Assembly (NCBI GenBank): GCA_964017045.1
Contig: OZ024809.1
Coordinates: 3,026,512-3,090,511, forward strand
Source of the DNA: Omphiscola glabra
Lineage: Eukaryota > Mollusca > Gastropoda > Lymnaeidae
Direction of reading: 5' to 3'
DNA length: 64,000 nucleotides
Both the position numbers and the translations under genes were made by a program. The notes under the pieces were generated by a model. The model had not been told where the DNA came from. It was given only the letters and a program-made list of their open reading frames with translations, and made no database searches. This document shows, piece by piece, positions 55,973 through 64,000 of the stretch (position 1 is the first letter of the stretch; each line of letters opens with the position of its first letter).

Positions 55973-57421
55973 TGTTGAGACCCGCTGGTCCTCACTTGTG
56001 TGAGACCTGCTGGCTCACACAACCTACCGGTCACTTGTCAGTCGCTTGTCACGTGATCGACTCAATTAGGCCAGCACTGATGATAATAATGACTCATAGT
56101 CAGAAACAATGGAAGTTTCCCAGTCAACCAGAAAAATGGTCAGTTATAAGAAACACCGCCCATGTCCAGAGCGTGTGACCAAGCTTGTGACCAAGGGTCA
56201 GCTTGTGAACCATTGGTTGACCAGATGAAAAATTAGCATATAGTATATGAATTATATGTATGAATCAGAGGTCAGCGTTAGCTGGACGCAGGTCAGGGTT
56301 AGCTGGATCCAAGTATAAATAGAGTTGTAAGCCAGTTAGTCGTTCTCTCTCGTCCCTGTAATTACGGTAGTGTAATTGACAGACAAGCCAGAGCCTGGCT
56401 TATGACTATTGCTGTTGGAGTGTGTCCAATCAAGTGTCGTAGGGTTAGTAATATTAGTATTGTTTATTGGTAGTTTCACATGTTTGTAATGTTAGCATTT
56501 TGTTAGAGGATATGTTAGGATTATAGTTAGTTATCAAGTCATTGTTAGGGTACTACGTTATATTTATGATTAATTAGTAATATTGTGATAAGTCTGTAAT
56601 TCTTAGTGGTAGCTTATATGTTGTATCTATTATTCTCTAAAAAGAATTGGTACAGCCAGTTAGTACAGTTAGTACGTTAGTTCAGTTCAGTCAGTTAAAT
56701 GAGATTAGGCTCAGGGCTATAGAAGCATATGCCATAGCAGAGCTCAGTAGACTAGAACTCAGTACTGTTTAAGACGTCAGAGGTTAACAGTTTAACCCTG
56801 ACGCAGTAATTGCACAAGGCAGATAATAACGAGCGAGTAAAGCACTAAAGAGATAAGGTCAGCAGACGATCCAAACAGAAGTGTTGTAGAGGTAGCAGAG
56901 CGTGGCGAGCAGTTCTTCCCCAACCCCTGCACAGCTGAGTGACCAGTGGCGACCCTTCCAGGGCTTTGTGGTGTGCTGTAAGAGTCTGACGGTGTGTATA
57001 GCAGACGAGGAAGCAGGCAAGAGAGGGCAAGCCGAGACGAACGTTCCACCGAACGTCCAGCATCATAACATCGTATTATTAGTAAAGCATTCATTGTATC
57101 GATATTAATTATTATTATTTGTATGAGTCTATATATTTTGTATTGTAGTAATTAAATAATTATTTGTGGCTGAACCACTGGTGTTTTTTAGTAATAGTAA
57201 CGTTATTGTGAGTGAGTTCAGTGAGGATTAATTTGGTATAACTGTTGATCGTAGTAATCATTCCCTAGACATAGTCATAGTAATACTAATCAACGTAGCG
57301 TTAGGGACATTTATCTATATATATATCCCCTGTTCTGAAAGTATTATCCGTGGCCACAAAAGTTCCAAGTTCGACATTTTGGGGACCAGAAATATATAGA
57401 CAAGAAATAGAATTCTCAACA
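55973..57421 (+). mobile_element. Solo LTR, 1449 bp, CCAAC target duplication
   Basis: Begins TGTTGAGA and ends TCTCAACA, perfect 8-bp inverted ends of TG...CA form. CCAAC flanks both sides (55968-55972, 57422-57426), and the host minisatellite resumes exactly after it. A TATAAATA box at 56314-56321 marks a plausible promoter. No coding region. The 5-bp duplication fits Gypsy/Copia/ERV-type integrases; which family is not determinable. Confidence 0.8.
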
Positions 57422-57599
57422 CCAACCAGGAATTGTATGGACCAACAAAGGATGAATATGGATGGAGAATACGAACCAACCATGAACTGTACAGTCTTTA
57501 TCAGGATCCCACGATAGTAGCAGAAATATAAAAAAAGGACAGGCTACGCTGGGCAGGACACTTAGAGAGAATGCCAAATAGATGGTGCACCACCAAAAA

Positions 57600-58139
57600 C
57601 CCCTAACTAGTCTGGCGCCCAGGGACATATATCCCCCACCCCCAGCTACGCCTCTGTTGCTATCTACTGCATGTATTTTGATGCGTGTATTCTGTCATAT
57701 ATTAATGAGGTCGTTATACCCGTTTGGTAACTGCTTTTATTATAAGAAGCTTAATATTAACCGAAATTTTTTCCTGGAACAATTTTGAACAAATGTTCTA
57801 TGCCTTGTACATTACATATGATAATACTTTTTTTAAAGGACACGGATTGTTCGGATAACCGAAGTTTAGGATAATCGACATACGGAAAATCGGCGCTATA
57901 CTTTAATGTAAATAAGTAAATCCCCCCTCCCCAATTTCCAACACCACTGGACATCAGTAGAGTAATATAATATTCTAGTCTCAAACGTGCACATATGTGG
58001 CAAAGAGGCATTGGCGTAGTGTGGGGTGAAGAGGGGGCTGTCCCCCCGGGAGGCCCTTCTCCAGGCTTAAACCTAGCTAAGCCATGGAAAGGCGTATTTC
58101 ATCTAGGACAAGGAACTGCAGTAATTTCCGACAGTTCTG
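57600..58139. other. Transposon debris
   Basis: CCCCCAGCTACGCCTCTG near 57635 and GGCATTGGCGTAGTGTGGGG near 58010 resemble the two termini of the CAGTGGCGTAGC element family, separated by AT-rich sequence. Boundaries not resolved. Confidence 0.45.
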
Positions 58140-58840
58140 TGTTGTGAACTGGATTGTTGTGAATGTTTGGTAGGGGGAGTTGTTGATCGTGAGAGTGTTT
58201 TGTGAGTTGTTGATCGTGAGGTCAGAACGTGAATTTGGTTCGTCGTGTTGAGCTTTATTATATGCTGAGTGTTTGTGTAAAGATATAAAAGGCAGTGTGT
58301 AAAATGATCGTTAATTGAGAAGAGTTGAGAAGGGGTGAGAGGAACCGTGAGCTAGTTAGTCGAGAGTGGAGTCGAGAGTAAGATCAGTGCCATTGTAGTG
58401 ATGTTTGAGCAAAAGGAGTCTAGAGTAAGATCAGTGCCATTGTGGTGATGTTTGAGCAGAGAGGGGTCTAGAGTAAGATCAGTGCCATCGTGGTGATGTT
58501 TGAGCAGAGAGGAGTCGAGAGTAAGATCAGTGCCATTGTGATTATGTTTGAGCAGAGTGGAGTCGAGAGTAAGATCAGGGCCATTGTGGAGATGTTTGAG
58601 CAGAGTAGAGTCGAGAGTAAGATCAGTGCCCTTGTGGTGATGTTTTAGCAGAGGATGTTTCCTTGAATCGGTTGCTCGTCCGTGTAAATAAAGAACTGTT
58701 GTATTTTCATCCTGGAGTTTGTTATTTATATCCTAGGATATAATAGTGTTGTTATCCCTAGATAACGTGGAGTCTACTGACCGTTCAGTAAACTAAATAC
58801 TTTCGGATCTGTTAAAGTGTGAGAATAAAGATCCTAACAT
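58140..58840 (+). mobile_element. LTR-like unit with TATA box and poly(A) signal
   Basis: GATATAAAAGG near 58281-58291 and TAAATAAAGAAC near 58686-58697 bracket about 400 bp containing a 47-bp array (about 58370-58650, AGAGTAAGATCAGTGCCATT units). The spacing fits an LTR U3-R-U5 or a retrotransposon leader, but no TG...CA ends with a target duplication could be confirmed. Confidence 0.3.
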
Positions 58841-58841
58841 G

Positions 58842-59042
58842 TGATGTCTTAAGAAAGCCGTAACATTTGTGATACTAGACAACGCAAGAAGGCTGTAACA
58901 TTTGTGATACTAGACAACGCAAGAATGCTGTAACATTTGTGATACTAGACAACGCAAGAATGCTGTAACATTTGTGATACTAGACAACGCAAGAATGCTG
59001 TAACATTTGTGATACTAGACAACGCAAGAAGGCTGTAACATA
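58842..59042. repeat. 35-bp minisatellite, 5-6 copies
   Basis: Unit AAGAAGGCTGTAACATTTGT(GATACTAGACAACGC). Confidence 0.95.
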
Positions 59043-59196
59043 CTGGGGGACAGAGACTGATCAGCTCTCTCTTGGTACCCACTGCTATAACATCACTTGG
59101 CATGAGGAAGGGGCTAGAAAATGTGTGCGGCTCTTCCATCCTCTCCTACCCAACCTTCAGCCGTTCCTTGTCCAGCCTATCCCAAGATTTAGCTGT

Positions 59197-59335
59197 CACA
59201 GAACTTAACCCAAGCGTTTGTTGTCAATGTCACAGAACTTAACCCAAGCGTTTGTTGTCAATGTCACAGAACTTAACCCAAGCATTAGTTGTCAATGTCA
59301 CAGAGCTTAACCCAAGCATTAGTTGTTACAGAGCC
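59197..59335. repeat. 34-bp tandem repeat, 4 copies
   Basis: Unit GTCACAGAACTTAACCCAAG(CGTTTGTTGTCAAT). Confidence 0.9.
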
Positions 59336-59769
59336 GAAGCCGAACTTATGTCGTTACCGAACCGAAAAAGAACTTCTAAAAAGTGGGAATCGATTCCTAT
59401 CTAAGCTCTATATTTTCCACCCCTATTCCTTAAAAATCCGATGTGCTTACAAGGGAAAAAAATCATTTTAATGTAAACTTATTACAAGGACAGTAAAAGG
59501 TGGCGGATATTTTGGTGGTCTATACTTTTTTAAAAATAACAAATATGTCTTCAAAAACATATAAACAAAAGATTGAATGCGAATTTACAGTTAACTGCAT
59601 GGATTTCAATATTGAAATGCGTGAGCGACAATGAAGTTTAGTACAATATCTATACATTATGACACAACCTCGGCTATTGAAGGGGATATCACCCATTCCA
59701 GTGTTTCCTGCGTGCTGCTTGGAAACCAACGGAAGCTTGACGTGTGCCGCCATTTCTATCAATTATGAT

Positions 59770-60235
59770 CTGACATATAGCCTACACCACTCATACAGTG
59801 ATTGCTGATTTTAGCCTACACCACTCATACAGTGATTGCTGATTGTAGCCTATACACCACTCATACAGTGATTGTTGATTGAAACATACACAACTCATAC
59901 AGTGATTGCTGATTGAAACATACACCACTCATCCAGTGATTGCTGATGACGCATAGACCATACATTCCGAACTTAGTGTTAGCGCCATACGGTGATTGCA
60001 GATTGAAACATACACCTCACTCAGTGATTGCAGATTGAAACATACACCTCACTCAGTGATTGCAGATTGAAACATACACCTCACTCAGTGATTGCATATT
60101 GAAACATACACCTCACTCAGTGATTGCAGATTGAAACATACACCTCACTCAGTGATTGCAGATTGAAACATACACCTCACTCAGTGATTGCAGATTGAAA
60201 CATACACCTCACATACAGTGATTACTGACATCGAG
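59770..60235. repeat. ~31-35-bp minisatellite in two blocks, about 13 copies
   Basis: CACTCATACAGTGATTGCTG units to 59950, then CACCTCACTCAGTGATTGCA units from about 60000, with a ~50-bp unrelated piece between them. Confidence 0.9.
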
Positions 60236-60519
60236 TTTACCGAATGAGTGGTGCGCGACGTGGTTGACGGGGTCAGCTGACATTGTTTTACCACTCCCAC
60301 TCATTTGAAGGCGGGGTATTGGGATATTGGAGAAAAAGGGGAGGGCATTTAAAATATTTTCCTCTACAGGTGGAGCATGTTGGTGGGGTGAACAGGTTGG
60401 GATCTAATGCAACATATCCCATTGACTAAATGTGCGTACAAGAGAACTCCAACAAACCTTACCAAAGTGTACGTCGCCAATACCAACAAATATACATCAT
60501 CTTGCAACCATTCCTAACA

Positions 60520-60650
60520 TACAGCATGCCATATATATACCTCGTACTCACATTAAGCATGACATATAAACACACCGTACTCACATTAAGCATGACATAT
60601 ATGAACATCGTACTCACAATAAGCATGACATATTTACACCTTGTACAGTT
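60520..60650. repeat. ~33-bp tandem repeat, 4 copies
   Basis: AAGCATGACATATATACACC followed by TCGTACTCACATT. Confidence 0.85.
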
Positions 60651-60837
60651 AAAACTTCAAAAACAATAGCCTAAAAAAATTGCACTTATGTTTATTCCCC
60701 AAACATGTCCTTCAGAAACCATTCTTAGCCGGTCTTTACATTACAGGGGCAGACACCAACGTCCAGAAATTGCATTAACTTTATATTTCATGAAGTAATG
60801 CGATGACGTTTGTGTTAAACAAGGACTGTGATCTCTG

Positions 60838-60960
60838 AAGGTATAAGTGTATAAGTGTATAAGAATAAGTGTATAAGTATAGGTTTATAAGTAATAAAGT
60901 ATATAATTATAAGTGCATGAGTATACGTGTATTCGTATAAGTATACCAGTATCAGTGTCT
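60838..60960. repeat. GTATAAGT-type short tandem repeat
   Basis: Degenerate GTATAAGT motifs over about 120 bp. Confidence 0.75.
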
Positions 60961-61054
60961 TACAATAATTATGTCCTTCCAACCGCAAACTATAAATAAA
61001 ATACCTTATGTCTATCTATAACCAACTGTATTCAAGTATCAGATGAACGCTGCA

Positions 61055-62065
61055 TCACTGGATGTTATGATACTGGACTCTATGTGTCGATGGGTGTTAT
61101 GTTACTGGATGCTGTGTCACTGGATGCTTTGTTACTGGATGCTGTGTCACTGGATGCTTTGTTACTGGATGCTGTTTCACGGGATGTTATATTATTGGAT
61201 GCTGTGTCAGTGCATATTATGTTACTGGAACTGTATCACTGAATGTTATGTTACTGGATGCTGTGTCACTGGATGTAATATTACTGGATGCTGTGTCAGT
61301 GGATATTATGTTACTGGATGATGTGTCAGTGGATTTTATGTTACTGGATGCTGCGTCGGTGGATGTTATGTTACAGGATGCTGTGTCAGTGCATATTATG
61401 TTACTGGAACTGTATCACTGAATGTTATGTTACTGGATGCTGTGTCACTGGATGTTATATTACTGGATGCTTTGTCAGTGGATATTATGTTACTGGAAGA
61501 TGTGTCACTGGATGATATGTCACTGGAAGTTATGTTACTGGGTGATGTGTCAGTGGATATTATGTTACTGGATGATGTGTCACTGGATGATATGTCACTG
61601 GAAGTATGTTACTGGGTGATGTGTCAGTGGATATTATGTTACTGGATGATGTGTCAGTGGATGTTATATTACTGGATGCTGTGTCACTGGAAGTTATGTT
61701 ACTGGATGATGTGTCAGTGGATATTATGTTACTGGATGATGTGTCAGTGGCTGTTATGTTACTGGATGATTTGTCACTGGATGTTATATTATTGGATGAT
61801 GTGTCACTGGATGTTATGTTATTGGAAGATGTCTCAGTGGATATTATGTTACTGGATGCTTGTCATTGGATTTTATGTTACTGGATGATGTGTCACTGGA
61901 TGGTGTATTACTGGATGATGTTATGTTACTGGATGTTGTGTCAGTGGATGTCATGTAACTGGAGGCTATGTCATTGAATGCTATGTCACTGGATATTACT
62001 TTGCTGGATGCTGTGTGACTGTGCTATGTCATTGGATCATATGTGACTTTATATTATGTCACTTA
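61055..62065. repeat. ~30-bp (2 x 15) minisatellite, 1 kb
   Basis: Alternating half units TGGATGTTATGTTAC and TGGATGATGTGTCAC, over 30 dimers. Frames stay open because the half unit is 15 bp; not protein-coding evidence. Confidence 0.95.
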
Positions 62066-62182
62066 ATACCTTCAGTAACTAGATGTTAGGTTTTCAGTGC
62101 TATGCTACATAGCCTACCCAGAAATGCCAGTAAAAAGACCAGTATTGATATATTAACAAAAGTTGTTCATAATTTACTGCAA

Positions 62183-62330
62183 CAAGTTTAACTCACGGTG
62201 GCTCTACACATGTAGAGCAACAAGTCTAACTCACGATGGCTCTACACATGTACAGCAACAAGTCTAACTCTCGGTAGCTCTACACATGTACAGCAACAAG
62301 TCTAACTCACAGTGGTTCAATACATGTACA
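62183..62330. repeat. ~41-bp tandem repeat, 3-4 copies
   Basis: CAACAAGTCTAACTCACGGT followed by GGCTCTACACATGTA. Confidence 0.85.
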
Positions 62331-62364
62331 GGTAATGATCAGTTGTGTTCATTTTTACTCATAG

Positions 62365-62531
62365 GAGCTCTATTATCATTAGAGTTAGAGCATATGACCC
62401 ATGAAACAGCAAATAAAACTGAGATGCCCAACACTGTAAAGCTATGTTTTGATCGAGATGTGCCTATATTTGGGCATTCGCTATATGTAGCTGGACTATG
62501 TGCTAAGTTTTACATGTCATTGAGGCAAAAG
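62365..62531 (+). CDS. Possible internal exon of an unrecognised gene
   Basis: Between two minisatellites there is a 167-bp open segment bounded by an acceptor (TTTTTACTCATAG, AG at 62363-62364) and a donor (CAAAAG|GTATTGG). It starts in phase 2 and ends in phase 0, giving 55 codons with ordinary protein composition, including the stretches MPNTVKLCFDRD and FGHSLYVAGLCAKFYM. The frame is also open upstream through the flanking repeat, so openness alone is weak evidence. No neighbouring exon of the same gene could be found in the window; the family is not recognised. Confidence 0.3.
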
Positions 62532-62819
62532 GTATTGGTCCTTTTTTTAAAGTGTTACATGTAGCTTGTATATCTTAAGTCAGTTGTCCACACTCTGAGA
62601 CGATCGTGAGTCAGCTGTGCTTTGCCTAGAAGCCAATATGTCTGCATCAACCCCTTGCCCTGTAACAGAACACGTCAACAAGACTTAATCAAGTACAAAA
62701 TAGAAGCAAACACCAATAGTAGAGGGACATTATCACCATTAGCAGATATTTATGAATTAGTTTTTCTGTCAACAGTCTGATTTACAGTGAGTAATTGTTT
62801 TCTCCCTTTCTGACTGACT

Positions 62820-62885
62820 GTTTCTCTCCCCTCCCCTCTCTCTATCCCTCTCGTCTCTCTCTCTCTCTATCTCTCTCTCACATCG
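62820..62885. repeat. Pyrimidine-rich (CT)n tract
   Basis: About 65 bp of CTCTCTC-type sequence. Confidence 0.85.
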
Positions 62886-62960
62886 TTTCGGTTTTCCCAG
62901 TAGTATTTTCTCAGTGCCCTGCATGTATTGACAAACAATTTATCGACCTATCATATTAGC

Positions 62961-63272
62961 ACCTTGGCATATCATGCTTATCTTTCACCTAACACTGGTG
63001 ACTGGACACAAAAACTTGGCACATCATGCTTATCTATCAACTAACACTGGTGACTGGACACAACAACTTGGCACATCAAGCTTATCTTTCAACTAACACT
63101 GGTGACTGGACACAACAACTTGGCACATCATGCATATCTTTCAACTAACACTGGTGACTGGACACAACAACTTGGCACATCATGCATATCTTTCAACTAA
63201 CACTGGTGACTGGACACAACAACTTGGCACATAATGCTTATCTATCAACTAACACTGGTGACTGGACACCAC
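62961..63272. repeat. 52-bp minisatellite, 6 copies
   Basis: Unit CTTGGCACATCATGCTTATC(TTTCAACTAACACTG...). Confidence 0.95.
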
Positions 63273-63444
63273 AAACATGCTTTGATGCATTGTTAAAAAA
63301 AATACAATTTAAGATTTTAAGACCACAACAAAGAACACGTTTTTTAAAATGATATATTGAACAGTTTCATACTTTGACTTGTTAACAGTTTCATACTTTG
63401 ATTTCGACGCCGCTCCTGTGTTCTAATTTATAACCTGGTTTTGT

Positions 63445-63459
63445 CAACAAGAGGGCGCC
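63445..63459 (+). promoter_or_regulatory. CTCF-like motif
   Basis: CAACAAGAGGGCGCC matches 13 of 15 positions of the common CTCF core CCASYAGRKGGCRSY. Motif-only evidence in otherwise featureless DNA. Confidence 0.25.
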
Positions 63460-63965
63460 ACTGGCTGGGGCAAGATGGATGCAGTGGGCTGAAAGTTTTC
63501 ACCATCACGAGACGTGAGAAGAGAGCATAGTGAAATAAATAAATATTATAATTCGTCTTTTACATATAAACATTTTATCTTAAAATTCTTTGAAATCTGC
63601 AACATAAAAGTTTTAACTGCATTTGAACATTCAAATTTTCTCGAGTTAATGGCAGGGGCGTAGGAAGGGGGGCGGTCCACATCTTGCAGATTTTTTTTCT
63701 CTATAGAGAGGAGGGTGGCATGCATTTTCGGCAAAGTGGAACGAAAAGAAAGGGATTAAAAAGACACACTACATATATTATGAGATACTAGAACTCTGAA
63801 AAATTGACTCAATTCTAGATTGTATTTAGCTTAAAACAGTCTCATTAAGATATGCCAGGATTGACAAGAGAATTAAGCGGACGCTTGGTCTAGGGCGACA
63901 GTCAATCAGAGGACAGTATTTGAGGGATATTTTGTTTTGATGACATGGGGTGACATGAAAGAACA

Positions 63966-64000
63966 ACGTCAATGCAGGTCAATGCAGGTCAATGCAGCAG
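63966..64000. repeat. 10-bp tandem repeat at the right edge
   Basis: GTCAATGCAG repeated three times and cut by the window end. Confidence 0.8.

Larger units (their letters stand above)
53391..57600 (+). pseudogene. Non-LTR retrotransposon C-terminal fragment split by four later events
   Basis: Four blocks read as one LINE C-terminal region. Block 1, 53391-53460: ERMSIGNKAYFSSRK. Block 2, about 53995-54076: KTVIRLIVTYASEMWTLTK. Block 3, 55693-55972: LKTWERKV followed by repeated GPTKDEYGWRIRTNQEL. Block 4, 57422-about 57590: another copy of that motif, then SLYQDPTIVAEI and RLRWAGHLERMPN. The gaps are Harbinger-type elements (53463-53987, 54077-55692) and an LTR (55973-57421), each with target duplications, so the blocks were once contiguous. 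Stops and shifts show it is dead. Confidence 0.8.

Noticed and set aside
61043..61977. Several long frames rich in MLCYWM or MLLDDVS
   Set aside because: Repeat translation of the 15/30-bp minisatellite.

Overview
This is animal nuclear DNA. Genes are split by many GT-AG introns, intergenic DNA is AT-rich, and minisatellites and degraded transposons fill much of the space. The two genes that can be read in full belong to ordinary metazoan families. The TE mix (CR1/L2-like and RTE-like non-LTR elements, hAT, PIF/Harbinger and piggyBac-type MITEs, LTR elements) and the very high tandem-repeat load would suit a lophotrochozoan such as a gastropod mollusc. That placement is inference, not demonstrated.

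Layout. 1-12 kb: no convincing gene; a series of unrelated minisatellites (periods 19 to 47 bp) separated by long G/C homopolymers. 12-22 kb: AT-rich DNA with a possible 5' end of an unrecognised minus-strand gene (coding exon 13503-13606, possible leader exon and promoter near 18.43-18.53 kb), a truncated Harbinger copy (16.3-17.6 kb) and a probable 1.8-kb solo LTR (19.8-21.6 kb). 22.66-28.44 kb, minus: a complete nine-exon tissue-type alpha-L-fucosidase (466 aa). 28.5-34 kb: AT-rich spacer. 34.04-52.91 kb, minus: a complete seventeen-exon ATG16L1-type autophagy gene (545 aa: ATG5-binding N terminus, coiled coil, seven WD40 blades). Its introns hold three large minisatellites, a piggyBac-type MITE, two hAT MITEs, a tRNA-like SINE and several dead LINEs. 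53.4-57.6 kb: one LINE fragment interrupted in turn by two Harbinger elements, an 18-codon minisatellite grown from its own coding sequence, and a solo LTR. 58-64 kb: more minisatellites, an LTR-like unit and one possible exon of an unknown plus-strand gene (62365-62531).

The two complete genes both act at the lysosome/autophagy level: lysosomal glycan breakdown, and LC3 lipidation during autophagosome formation. They are transcribed in the same direction, 5.6 kb apart. Both start codons lie in ATGGCGG contexts resembling the TISU/YY1 element, and the fucosidase has a CLEAR-like E-box within 20 bp of its ATG. I found no prokaryotic-type system, CRISPR array, rRNA gene or intact autonomous transposon. 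The most unusual things are structural: a tandemly multiplied splice donor, a minisatellite born from LINE codons, and the nested transposon stack with its target duplications still readable.
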